Shown here one piece after another: positions 1-7,228 of a DNA stretch of 64,000 nucleotides. Below the pieces are notes generated by a model, which worked only from the letters and a program-made list of their open reading frames with translations, did no database searches and was not told the origin of the DNA. Position numbers and translations under genes: made by a program. Source of the DNA: Hamadaea flava (lineage in GTDB: Bacteria > Actinomycetota > Actinomycetes > Mycobacteriales > Micromonosporaceae); NCBI RefSeq assembly GCF_024172085.1, contig NZ_JAMZDZ010000001.1, positions 8,184,001 to 8,248,000 of the forward strand. The letters run 5' to 3'. How positions within the stretch are numbered: the first letter of the stretch is position 1; every line of letters starts with the position of its first letter.

Positions 1-335
1 CGGTCGCGCTGGAGGAGGCCGCGCTGATCGACGGCGCCGGGCGGTGGCGGATCTTCCTGCACATCTTCACGCCGATCTCGAAGGGCGCGCTGGTCGTCGT
101 CGGGGTCACCTCGTTCCTGGCGTTCTGGAACGCGTACATCTGGCCGGTGCTCACCATCACCGACCCGAACCTGTTCCAGATCCAGCAGTACCTGGCGACC
201 TTCCGGTCCGACCGGTCGTCCGAGCTCGGCCTGCTCATGGCCGGGTCGACGCTGGCGGCGTTGCCCGTGATCCTGCTCTTCCTGGCCTTCCAGAAGCAGA
301 TCATCGGCGGCATCCGGATCTCGGGGATGAAGTGA
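1..335 (+). CDS. Sugar ABC transporter permease, MalG type (5' truncated)
   Basis: C-terminal 110 codons of a binding-protein-dependent sugar importer permease in the cytoplasmic membrane; the frame enters at base 3 and the start lies outside the window. The EAA loop that docks on the ATPase is visible as EEAALIDGAGRWR at the beginning, followed by two hydrophobic segments (around FLAFWNAYIWPVL and LAALPVILLFLAF) and the characteristic ending QKQIIGGIRISGMK, which is typical of MalG-like subunits. The stop codon overlaps the GTG start of the glycosidase that follows (GTGA), so transporter and enzyme are translationally coupled, suggesting that the transported sugar is the enzyme's substrate or product. 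Family call is firm; the substrate cannot be read from this fragment. Confidence 0.93.
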   Translation, partial: VALEEAALIDGAGRWRIFLHIFTPISKGALVVVGVTSFLAFWNAYIWPVLTITDPNLFQIQQYLATFRSDRSSELGLLMAGSTLAALPVILLFLAFQKQIIGGIRISGMK

Positions 336-2797
336 GGGCCCGTCCGATCCCTCACGAGGAGGGGCGCTTCGTCGCGATGCCGCTGGGTGGCATCGGCACC
401 GGCGGCTTCGCGATCGGCGCCGACGGCGGGCTGCGGCAATGGCAGCTGCAGAACGTCGGCAACCATCGTGGCGAGCTGCCGGGGACGTTCTTCGCGTTGC
501 GGGTCAGCCAGATCGAGCCGCCGCTCGACCGGACCTACGTGCTGCAAGCGCCGCCCGGCCCGGCGGACGCCGCCCGGACCCCGCTCGTCAACGACGATCT
601 CGTGCCGGGCTGGCAGCGGGATCTGCTCGGGGCGTACCCAGGTGTGACGTCGACGACGTTCCGCGGGCTGTATCCGGTCGCCGAGATCGATTATCACGGG
701 TTGCCGGTGGACGTCCGGCTGACGGCGGTCAACCCGCTGATTCCGCTCGACGTCGAACGGTCGTCGCTGCCCGTGGCGATGTTCACCTTCACCGTCACGA
801 ATCCGTCTGATGTGGATGCTCATGTCTGGCTGGGTGCGGCGATGCAGAATCCGGTCGGGCACGACGGGACCACTCCGATCGACGGCGTGACCGGGCGTGG
901 GTACGGCGGCAACACCAATCGCGTACGGCGGGAGAACGGCTGGACCTCCCTGGTCCTGGAGAACCATGCGATCGACCCGCTCGCGCCGGGCGCGGGCCAG
1001 GCCGTCCTGGCGATCGACTCGCCGTCTGCCGCGACGCTGCCGCAGTGGCAGCATCCCGCCGAGTTCCTCGGCTTCCTCGACGCCCGCGCGTTCTACGTCG
1101 ACTCCTCGGTGCTCGCCCCACACACCGCCGAGTACCAGCCCAGCGGTCCCGCGCCGACCTGGGGGCCGAGCGGCCCCGGCCGCACGTGGAACGGCGGGGT
1201 CGCGGCGGTGCTCGACCTCAAGCCCGGGGAGACCGGCACGATCCGCGTCCTGCTGGCCTGGCATTTTCCCAACCGGTACGCGAATTTCGTGCAGTTCGGC
1301 CCGCCGAATCCTCAGTGGGGGCCGACCCGGTTCTGGCTCGGCAACGCCTATGCGCAGCGGTACGCCGACGCCCAGGCGGTCGCCGCCGAGGTGGTGTCGC
1401 AGTGGGATTCGCTGCTGGCCGACACCCGGGCGTGGACGTCGGTGCTCACCGAGAGCAGCCTCGACGGCGACGCGGTGGAGCACCTGGCCGCCCAAGCCGC
1501 GATCCTGCGCAGCCCGTCCTGTTTCGTCACCGCCGACGGCGCGTTCTTCGGTTTCGAAGGCGTGCTCGGGGCGTCGACCGTGATGTGGACCGGCGACGTC
1601 GGCGGCTCATGCCCGCTCAACTGCACCCACGTCTGGAACTACGCCCAGGCCGTTGCGAAGCTGTTCCCGCAGCTCGAACGCAGCATGCGGCAGACCGAGT
1701 ACGACGTCATGCAGGCGCCGGCGGGTTACCTGCCGCATCGCGTGATCTCGCCTCCCTACCTGCCGCAGCTGTGGGACAAACCCATCGGCGGCCCGGTCGA
1801 GCCGGCCCTCGACGGGATGCTCGGCAGCGTCCTGAAGACCTACCGGGAGGTACGCAACGGCGCCGGCCTCGACTGGCTCCGACGGTACTGGCCCTCGGTG
1901 CAACGGTTGCTGGACTACGTGCGCGATCGCTGGGATCCGACGGCGTCCGGGGTGCTGCGCGGCGTACAGCCGTCCACGCACGACATCGATCTGTGCGGGG
2001 TCAACAGTTTCATGGGCACCCTGTGGCTGGCCGCGTTGCGGGCCGCGGAGGAGATGGCCCGACTGGTGGACGATCCCGCCTACGGCGCGGTCGTCGCGGA
2101 CCTGTTCGAGCGGGGCTCGTCGGCCTATGACGAATTGCTGTTCAACGGCTCGTACTACGTCCAGGTCCTCGACGAGGGGGAGTCCACCGACTACCAGTGG
2201 CTGCACGGCTGCCTGGCCGACCAGCTCATCGGTCAGTGGTGGGCGCACCAGCTCGACCTCGGCTACCTGCTGCCGCGGGAACACGTGGTCACCGCGCTGC
2301 GCTCGATCGTCCGGCACAACCTGCGTACGGGGTTCGACGGGTTCGATCACATCTACCGGGTGTTCGCCGACCGCGACGACACCGGGCTGCTCATGTGCAC
2401 CTGGCCCGACGGCGGACGGCCGTCCGTGCCGACCCGCTACTGCGACGAGGTGTGGACCGGCAGCGAGTACCAGGTGGCGGCGCACTGTCTCCGGGAGGGA
2501 CTCGACGACGAGGCGTACGCCATCCTGCGCGGGATCTGGGCGCGGTACGACGGGCGGCGGCGCAACCCGTACAACGAGATCGAGTGCGGCGACCACTACG
2601 TACGCGCGATGGCGGGCTGGTCGGTCGTCGACGCGCTGTCCACGCGACCGGGGACGTGGCCGTTGCTCACGCCGAGCGGATGGGGCACCGTCACCCGCGG
2701 CCCCGACGGCGTCTCGGTCTCGTGTGAGTACGGCGTGATCACGGTCGGCGGGGTGGACGTTCCGGCCGGCGGCCGCCACGATCTTCCTGCTTCGTAG
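332..2797 (+). CDS. GH116-family glycoside hydrolase (GBA2-like beta-glucosidase/glucosylceramidase family)
   Basis: About 821 residues from the GTG at 332, chosen because it overlaps the transporter stop (GTGA) and directly precedes the conserved MPLGGIGTGGFAIG segment. The N-terminal half matches the beta-sandwich domain of GH116 (GGLRQWQLQNVGNHRGELPG), the C-terminal half the alpha/alpha-barrel: NCTHVWNYAQAVAKLFPQLE, GVNSFMGTLWLAALRA, CLADQLIGQWWAHQLDLGYL. In this family catalysis uses a Glu nucleophile and an Asp acid/base; Asp630 in CLADQ is the likely acid/base by position (inference). No signal peptide is visible, so it should act inside the cell on an imported glycoside, consistent with coupling to the ABC importer. 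Beta-glucosidase or beta-xylosidase activity is plausible; exact substrate unknown. Confidence 0.88.
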   Translation: MRARPIPHEEGRFVAMPLGGIGTGGFAIGADGGLRQWQLQNVGNHRGELPGTFFALRVSQIEPPLDRTYVLQAPPGPADAARTPLVNDDLVPGWQRDLLGAYPGVTSTTFRGLYPVAEIDYHGLPVDVRLTAVNPLIPLDVERSSLPVAMFTFTVTNPSDVDAHVWLGAAMQNPVGHDGTTPIDGVTGRGYGGNTNRVRRENGWTSLVLENHAIDPLAPGAGQAVLAIDSPSAATLPQWQHPAEFLGFLDARAFYVDSSVLAPHTAEYQPSGPAPTWGPSGPGRTWNGGVAAVLDLKPGETGTIRVLLAWHFPNRYANFVQFGPPNPQWGPTRFWLGNAYAQRYADAQAVAAEVVSQWDSLLADTRAWTSVLTESSLDGDAVEHLAAQAAILRSPSCFVTADGAFFGFEGVLGASTVMWTGDVGGSCPLNCTHVWNYAQAVAKLFPQLERSMRQTEYDVMQAPAGYLPHRVISPPYLPQLWDKPIGGPVEPALDGMLGSVLKTYREVRNGAGLDWLRRYWPSVQRLLDYVRDRWDPTASGVLRGVQPSTHDIDLCGVNSFMGTLWLAALRAAEEMARLVDDPAYGAVVADLFERGSSAYDELLFNGSYYVQVLDEGESTDYQWLHGCLADQLIGQWWAHQLDLGYLLPREHVVTALRSIVRHNLRTGFDGFDHIYRVFADRDDTGLLMCTWPDGGRPSVPTRYCDEVWTGSEYQVAAHCLREGLDDEAYAILRGIWARYDGRRRNPYNEIECGDHYVRAMAGWSVVDALSTRPGTWPLLTPSGWGTVTRGPDGVSVSCEYGVITVGGVDVPAGGRHDLPAS

Positions 2798-2820
2798 TCC
2801 CCTACGCCCGCTCGCTTTGG

Positions 2821-3011
2821 TGATCGTCGGCCGCCGCCGATCATGGAGCTCTACGCGTACTGATCGTCGGTAGCCGCCGATCTTGACGGTCCTGACCGCG
2901 GTGATCGTCGGCCGCCGCCGATCATGGAGCTCTACGCGTGCTGATCGTCGGTAGCCGCCGATCTTGACGGTCCTGACCGCGGTGATCGTCGGCCGCCGCC
3001 GATCATGGAGC
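2821..3011. repeat. 81-bp tandem repeat (2.3 copies) of GATC-bounded hairpins
   Basis: Unit starts lie at 2821, 2902 and 2983, giving an exact 81-bp period with almost no divergence. Each unit holds two imperfect palindromes bounded by GATC: GATCGTCGGCCGCCGCCGATC-like and GATCGTCGGTAGCCGCCGA-like, separated by short linkers containing GGAGCTCTACGCGT and TTGACGGTCCTGACCGCGG. A degenerate further palindrome (GCCGACGATCTTCC) follows near 3037. The block fills the whole gap between two convergent genes (GH116 ending 2797 and RbsD ending 3100), so it can serve as a bidirectional terminator. No gene is seen in 2798-3099. Confidence 0.85.
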
Positions 3012-3099
3012 GCAGAGCGCCAAGAATGGCGGCAGCCGACGATCTTCCGGGTGGCGGCGCGACAAGTGGCGGTGAGACGGCGGCGCCGCGGCAGCGGGA

Positions 3100-3519
3100 C
3101 TATGCCCCGAACGGCTCCGGCGCGGCCGGTCCATAGGGGACGCCGGCCTGCAGGATGATGTTGGCGTACGGGGTCACCTCGCCGGTCCGCACGATCGCCC
3201 GCGCGGACCGCGTGATCCGCTTGAACTCCTCGTGCCCGACCCGGCCGATCCGCGACGCGGGAATCAGGCCGGCGATGCCGTCGGCGATCGTGGCGTCGGA
3301 CAGCTCCTCGGCCACGGTCGCGTGCTCCACCACGAACTCGCCGAGCACCTGCCGCAGGACGGGCAGGAAAGCGGGTTCGCCGGACCGCCACGCGAGGTGG
3401 ACGACCTCGACCCCGGGCGGGGCGGGCAGTCCGGCGTCGCACACGACGATCAGATCGGTGTGCCCCGCGCTCGTGAGGATCTCCAGCAGGCGTGGGTGCC
3501 ACAGGCCGTCGTGCCGCAT
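3100..3519 (-). CDS. rbsD: D-ribose pyranase RbsD
   Basis: 139 residues, the usual length. RbsD interconverts the pyranose and furanose (and beta-/alpha-) forms of D-ribose or related sugars so that the kinase can use them; it is a cytoplasmic decamer. Family signatures are present: GHTDLIVVCDAGLP with the catalytic His, EEFKRITRSARAIVRTGE and the C-terminal TPYANIILQAGVPYG. A strong AGGAGGAAGC ribosome site precedes the ATG. It has its own promoter just upstream and a LacI-type operator over the predicted transcription start, matching the operator of the neighbouring esterase gene. There is no ribokinase or ribose transporter gene beside it; the coupled sugar operon upstream is on the other strand. 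FucU-type L-fucose mutarotase is the alternative. Confidence 0.9.
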   Translation of the reverse strand: MRHDGLWHPRLLEILTSAGHTDLIVVCDAGLPAPPGVEVVHLAWRSGEPAFLPVLRQVLGEFVVEHATVAEELSDATIADGIAGLIPASRIGRVGHEEFKRITRSARAIVRTGEVTPYANIILQAGVPYGPAAPEPFGA

Positions 3520-3562
3520 GCTTCCTCCTGGTCCGTCCGTCGGGAACGCCAGTCCGCCGACC

Positions 3563-3578
3563 GAGAATTCGATTTCCC
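3563..3578. promoter_or_regulatory. LacI-type operator over the rbsD transcription start
   Basis: GAGAATTCGATTTCCC reads GGGAAATCGAATTCTC on the minus strand, a near-perfect palindrome around the central CG typical of LacI-family sites. It is almost identical to the site at 4629-4642 (GGGAAATCGATTTC) in front of the esterase gene. It sits a few bases downstream of the -10 box at 3583-3588, so binding would block initiation. The repressor gene is not in the window. Confidence 0.65.
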
Positions 3579-3582
3579 GCCA

Positions 3583-3611
3583 ACGCTAAAGAAAGGGTCG
3601 CCCGGTGTCAA
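3583..3611 (-). promoter_or_regulatory. Sigma70-type promoter of rbsD
   Basis: On the minus strand TTGACA (3611-3606), a 17-bp spacer and TAGCGT (3588-3583). The -35 box overlaps the last codons of the upstream esterase gene, so rbsD can be transcribed independently of it. The predicted start, around 3576, falls inside the LacI-type operator. Confidence 0.6.
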
Positions 3612-4600
3612 CGGGCCGGCGTCAGCGCCGCCACGATGCCCGGGACGTCCTCGCGGAAGTTACGCGTCCAGTGCTCGCCGGAATGCGTACCGGGGTAGTC
3701 GTGGAAGTCGTTGGCGATGCCGGCGTCCAGCAGCCGCTGATGGAACGCGGCGTTCTGGTAGTGCACCACCCGCTCCTGCACGTCGCTCATCCAGGCGCCC
3801 GGCGTCACGTCGGTCAGCCCGGCGTACAACGCGATCCGCTTGCCGCGGAAGCTCTCCACCCGGTCCCACGGATTCTCCGGCGTCATGAGGTCGTGGCGTT
3901 CGCCGACGACGCCGTAGACCGCGCCGGGGAGCTGCCCGTCGGCGGCCGGGGTCACGAAGATCCAGCTCTCGATGTCGGCGGCGAGATTGTTCGACGGGCC
4001 CGAGTACGACGAGACGGCGGCGAACCGGTCCGGGAATTCGGCGGTGTACTTCTGCGCGCCGTAGCCGCCCATCGACAGCCCGGCGACCGCCCGGCCAGCG
4101 GCTGCGCCGGTGGTCCGCAGGTTGGCGTCGATCCACGGGATCAACTGGTGGATGTGGAAGTTCTTCCAGTTCAGCGGGCCGAACAGCGGGCGCAGGTGGT
4201 TCGCGTACCAGCCGATCTTGTAGCAGTCGGGCATGACCACGATGACCTCCAGGCCGGCGGTGGACTCGACCGCGCCGAGTTCCAGGTGCCACTGCCGGAA
4301 GTCGGTGTTGCCGCCGTGCAGGAGGTAGAGCACCGGATAGCGGCGCGTCGGGTGGGCGTCGTAGCCGTCGGGCAGCAGGATGTTCACGCCCGGGTCCCGG
4401 GTCAGCTCGGTGCTGCGGAATCGCACGTACGCGAGCCGTGCGTCCCAGCGTTGGTTCTCCAGCACGGTCAGGCCGAAGCCGTTGCCGACCGGCAGGCCGG
4501 CGGCGCGCGCGGGCGAGCCGAACAGCCCGGCGGTCGCCACGGCAGCGGTGGTGGCGGCGGCGCCGGCCAGCAGGCCGCGCCGCGAAACCGTTGGTCGCAT
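3608..4600 (-). CDS. Tat-exported alpha/beta-hydrolase esterase (esterase D / antigen 85-like)
   Basis: 330 residues. An N-terminal twin-arginine signal (SRRGLLAGAAATTAAVATAGL, cleavage near ARAAG) predicts export in folded form. The mature part is an alpha/beta hydrolase of the esterase-D/antigen 85 group: YPVLYLLHGGN, the nucleophile elbow GLSMGGYGAQ with the catalytic Ser, and a C-terminal HSGEHWTRN that supplies the His. Such enzymes hydrolyse acetyl, feruloyl or other esters, for instance on plant polysaccharides; the position next to sugar genes fits that, but the substrate is inferred. A GGGGAGGACTC ribosome site precedes the ATG. A perfect GAAATCGATTTC operator lies in the upstream region, the same type as at rbsD, so the two are probably co-regulated. 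Confidence 0.85.
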   Translation of the reverse strand: MRPTVSRRGLLAGAAATTAAVATAGLFGSPARAAGLPVGNGFGLTVLENQRWDARLAYVRFRSTELTRDPGVNILLPDGYDAHPTRRYPVLYLLHGGNTDFRQWHLELGAVESTAGLEVIVVMPDCYKIGWYANHLRPLFGPLNWKNFHIHQLIPWIDANLRTTGAAAGRAVAGLSMGGYGAQKYTAEFPDRFAAVSSYSGPSNNLAADIESWIFVTPAADGQLPGAVYGVVGERHDLMTPENPWDRVESFRGKRIALYAGLTDVTPGAWMSDVQERVVHYQNAAFHQRLLDAGIANDFHDYPGTHSGEHWTRNFREDVPGIVAALTPAR

Positions 4601-4630
4601 GAGTCCTCCCCAGATGCGTCAGTGAATTGG

Positions 4631-4642
4631 GAAATCGATTTC
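4631..4642. promoter_or_regulatory. LacI-type operator upstream of the esterase gene
   Basis: GAAATCGATTTC is a perfect 12-bp palindrome, extended by GG on the left and CGCG on the right. It lies 31 bp upstream of the esterase start and resembles the rbsD site at 3563-3578. Location within the divergent region leaves open an effect on the PadR gene on the other side. Confidence 0.65.
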
Positions 4643-4674
4643 GCGAAGGCTCCATGGTGTCACACGGATAGACG

Positions 4675-4704
4675 TTGACGAAAGGCTTCGACCCTATGTA
4701 GAGT
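4675..4704 (+). promoter_or_regulatory. Promoter of the PadR gene (leaderless)
   Basis: TTGACG (4675-4680), 18-bp spacer, TAGAGT (4699-4704), then 7 bp to the ATG at 4712. This spacing predicts that transcription starts at or next to the start codon, so no Shine-Dalgarno is expected, and none is seen. Confidence 0.6.
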
Positions 4705-4711
4705 TCCGAGC

Positions 4712-5041
4712 ATGGTACGCGAGGTGCGATTGACCGTCCCGGTCGCGCGGGTGCTGGCGGCGCTGATCGCCGATCCCGAGGGTGACCACTATGGACTGGA
4801 ACTCATGCGGGAAGCGGGTCTGCCCAGCGGCACGCTCTACCCGATCCTGACCCGGCTGACCGAGGCCGGCTGGCTGGAGAAGCGGTGGGAGGACGTCGAT
4901 CCGGTCGCGGCGGGTCGCCCCGCGCGGGCGTATTACCGGCTCACCCGGGACGGTCTGGCCGCGGCCCGTCAGGACCTGGCCGCACTGCACGAGCAGACCC
5001 GGAGCACGGGCGTGCATCGGACGAAGGCGGCGACGGCATGA
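4712..5041 (+). CDS. PadR-family transcriptional regulator
   Basis: 109 residues, a minimal PadR regulator: winged-helix segment with HYGLELMREAGLPSGTLYPILTRLTEAGWLEKRWE, the hallmark PadR recognition helix and wing, then a short C-terminal dimerisation helix. Such proteins repress promoters and release on a small ligand or stress signal. It is leaderless and its stop overlaps the ATG of the membrane protein that follows (ATGA), forming a three-gene coupled operon with a GNAT protein; the usual reading is a regulator that controls its own operon. Confidence 0.9.
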   Translation: MVREVRLTVPVARVLAALIADPEGDHYGLELMREAGLPSGTLYPILTRLTEAGWLEKRWEDVDPVAAGRPARAYYRLTRDGLAAARQDLAALHEQTRSTGVHRTKAATA

Positions 5042-5850
5042 TCCATTGGTTGTGTGAAGGTCTGCTCGACGGCGCGGCCGCCAAATGGCCAGCCGACCGC
5101 CGGGCCGAGATGCTCGCCGAGTGGCGGGCCGAACTGCAGGCCGCGCCGGGTCGCTGGGCCCGGCTCCGCTACGCGGCCAGCCTCGCGACGTCGCCCGCAC
5201 CCGATCGGCCCGCGATCGGTTTGGGACGGGCGATCGGCGGCATCCTCGGTTCGCTGATCGTCCTGCTCGTAACGCCGATTCTGTACCTTTTTCTCGCTGG
5301 CCTCTGGGCCCACCGCATCGCTGACGACACCGTCGGTTGGCAGTGGTGGGCGGCCGCGGGCAGCTTGGTGGGTGCGGTCCTGGCGGGACGGCTGTGCGCC
5401 CGACTCAGCCGATCGGTCGCCCGGGTGATCGGGCCGTGGGGGACGATTCCGTGGACCTTTGGGCTCGCCTTCCTCGGCTTGCTGGGTGTGATCGCCGCGA
5501 TCGATGGTGTCCGGGAAACAGAATTGGTCGACCTGTTGCTGTGGGCCCTCGGTGGAACGTGCTTCCTCGGGATCAGCGCGGCCCTCGCCGTCCGCGGGCG
5601 ACGGGTGCTGTCGTGGACGTTCACCGCGCTCGGCGTACCGGGTGCCATCGCCTTGTTCACGACGCACGCCGCGCTGTTCCTGCCCCTCGCGGATGAGGAC
5701 ATCTTCGGCGGTCACCTACTTCTGATCTATCTCTTCGAGTTCGTGACGTCGCCGGTGGTGCACGTCACGGTGTTCCTCATGGTGTACGGGCAGACGCTCG
5801 TGGTGGCCGCGTGGGACGCACCCAGGAATGGCGTTACGTTGTCTGCATGA
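5038..5850 (+). CDS. Integral membrane protein coupled to PadR
   Basis: 270 residues from the ATG at 5038, which overlaps the PadR stop. The first 60 residues are soluble (LCEGLLDGAAAKWPADRRAEMLAEWRAEL), a segment also seen in other actinobacterial PadR-associated membrane proteins; then about six to seven hydrophobic segments follow, for example GILGSLIVLLVTPILYLFLAG and VELLLW-like stretches near residue 160. No enzymatic motif is visible. PadR-membrane protein pairs often respond to envelope stress or antibiotics, but no function can be assigned from this sequence. The stop overlaps the ATG of the GNAT gene. Confidence 0.75.
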   Translation: MIHWLCEGLLDGAAAKWPADRRAEMLAEWRAELQAAPGRWARLRYAASLATSPAPDRPAIGLGRAIGGILGSLIVLLVTPILYLFLAGLWAHRIADDTVGWQWWAAAGSLVGAVLAGRLCARLSRSVARVIGPWGTIPWTFGLAFLGLLGVIAAIDGVRETELVDLLLWALGGTCFLGISAALAVRGRRVLSWTFTALGVPGAIALFTTHAALFLPLADEDIFGGHLLLIYLFEFVTSPVVHVTVFLMVYGQTLVVAAWDAPRNGVTLSA

Positions 5851-6749
5851 TCCAGGTGACCTACCGCCCGGCGACGATGGCGGACGCGGCCGCGCTGGCC
5901 CGGCTGCGGACCGCCGTCCACGAGGAGTCCGGCCACGGCCGGCCCGCCGCCGAGGTCGACGTGGTCCGCGAGTTCACGGAGTACGCGACGCCCGACTCGG
6001 TCCTGCTCGCCGAGGCGGGCGGAGACCTCGTCGGCTGGGCGTACGCGGAGACCGCCGGTGACCCGGGGCGGCGCTTCCTGCCGGGCGGAGTACTGCCGGC
6101 ACACCGAGGCCGGGGCATCGGCCGGCGCCTGCTGAGTTGGCAGCTCGACCGGTTCGGCCCGGCGGGTCAGCCGATCATCGGCTGCCGGAGCACCGACCTG
6201 GCAACCGAGGCTCTGCTTCGCCGATTCGGGCTGCGCCCCCAGCGCAGCTTCCTCTGGATGACCCGCGACGTGGCACTGCCGACGCTCACCGCCACGACGG
6301 GGCTGACAGTCGCCGCCTACCGGCCCGGCGACGAACACGCCCTGTGGGTGGCTCACCAGGAGGGGTTCGCCGATCACTACGGCTTTCATCCGACGCCGTT
6401 CGAGGAGTGGGCCGACCGGTTCCCCCGGGACAAGCGGTTCCGCCCCGACCTGTCATTCGCCGCCTGGGACGGCGACGAGTTGGTCGCCTTCGCGTTGTGC
6501 TACCAGCTGTCACTGGCCGACGAGAAGCCGAGGACGGTCGTCATCGAGCAGGTCGCCACGCGGACGCGGTGGCGAGGTCGCGGGGCGGCCGGCGCTCTGC
6601 TCGCCGCGGTGATCGACGCCGCGCGGGCGGCGGGCGTACCGGAGTTGGCGTTGAACGTCGACGGCGCGAACCCGACCGGAGCCGTCCGGATCTACGAGCG
6701 GGCCGGTTTCGTCGAGGCGTTCCGCCGCGTCCAGTTCGCCCGCCCGTGA
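5847..6749 (+). CDS. Tandem GNAT acetyltransferase
   Basis: 300 residues from the ATG at 5847, which overlaps the preceding stop (ATGA). Two GNAT folds in tandem: the N-terminal domain has VLPAHRGRGIGRRLLSWQ as its acetyl-CoA binding loop, the C-terminal domain ATRTRWRGRGAAGALLAAVIDAARAAG followed by LNVDGANPTGAVRIYERAGF. This two-domain layout resembles mycothiol synthase MshD and antibiotic-type acetyltransferases, but the neighbours do not point to mycothiol. Acetylation of a small amine is likely; the substrate is unknown. Third gene of the PadR operon. Confidence 0.85.
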   Translation: MIQVTYRPATMADAAALARLRTAVHEESGHGRPAAEVDVVREFTEYATPDSVLLAEAGGDLVGWAYAETAGDPGRRFLPGGVLPAHRGRGIGRRLLSWQLDRFGPAGQPIIGCRSTDLATEALLRRFGLRPQRSFLWMTRDVALPTLTATTGLTVAAYRPGDEHALWVAHQEGFADHYGFHPTPFEEWADRFPRDKRFRPDLSFAAWDGDELVAFALCYQLSLADEKPRTVVIEQVATRTRWRGRGAAGALLAAVIDAARAAGVPELALNVDGANPTGAVRIYERAGFVEAFRRVQFARP

Positions 6750-6835
6750 CCGGGATGCGAAGCGGGCCACGCGATCCGCGCCGTCGGTGCTAATTTCCTG
6801 GGCGATACGCATCAGATGGCGGACGGGAGCAGCCG

Positions 6836-7159
6836 ATGAACGACGACCTCGACCTGGGCCTCGACCTGGACGTGGCAGTGGCGATCGTCGGCGAGGGCGC
6901 CATGATGAGCGACTTCCTGGTCTGGACGCTTCAGCACGGCTATCAGGCCGGGGAGCGGACGAAGGTCGGCGACGGGTTCTCCCGGCTCGAGATCGTCTAC
7001 CGCGGGCGGGTCACCGAGCAGGATGCGCGGTCGGCCGAGGAGAACCTGCGCCGCCTGTGGACCCGGCACGCCAAGAAGCCGTACAAGGTCCGGGTCAGTT
7101 TCGTGCCGAGCCAGGGCCAGGCCTGGCAGCAGAAGTACCCGGCGTCGGGAAACTGGTGA
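6836..7159 (+). CDS. Hypothetical protein
   Basis: 107 residues, not recognised. The start is an acidic stretch (MNDDLDLGLDLDVAVAIVGEG), the rest is mixed alpha/beta with a basic C-terminus (RHAKKPYKVRVSFVPSQ) ending in aromatic and polar residues. No signal peptide or membrane segment. A weak GGGAGCAG ribosome site precedes the ATG. It is transcribed alone, toward a convergent arginase-like gene. Codon use matches its neighbours, so it is likely a real gene. Confidence 0.65.
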   Translation: MNDDLDLGLDLDVAVAIVGEGAMMSDFLVWTLQHGYQAGERTKVGDGFSRLEIVYRGRVTEQDARSAEENLRRLWTRHAKKPYKVRVSFVPSQGQAWQQKYPASGNW

Positions 7160-7169
7160 GAAGCCCCCG

Positions 7170-7220
7170 TTCAGCCCGGCAGTGACTTCAGCCCGGCAAT
7201 GACTTCAGCCTGGCAGTGAC
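7170..7220. repeat. Three tandem copies of a 17-bp unit
   Basis: TTCAGCCCGGCAGTGAC occurs three times head to tail (7170, 7187, 7204) with one substitution in copies two and three. It fills the gap between two convergent genes. No coding or hairpin role is evident. Confidence 0.85.
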
Positions 7221-7228
7221 GAGGTCCG

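Noticed and set aside
2798-3099. CRISPR array
   Set aside because: The units are 81 bp long and contiguous, with no spacers of unrelated sequence, and no cas genes are present.
1607-3583. A 658-codon minus-strand frame spanning the 81-bp repeat
   Set aside because: The protein contains the repeat translated over and over, has Arg/Gly-rich composition and runs through the antisense of the GH116 gene; RbsD is in another frame with clear family motifs.
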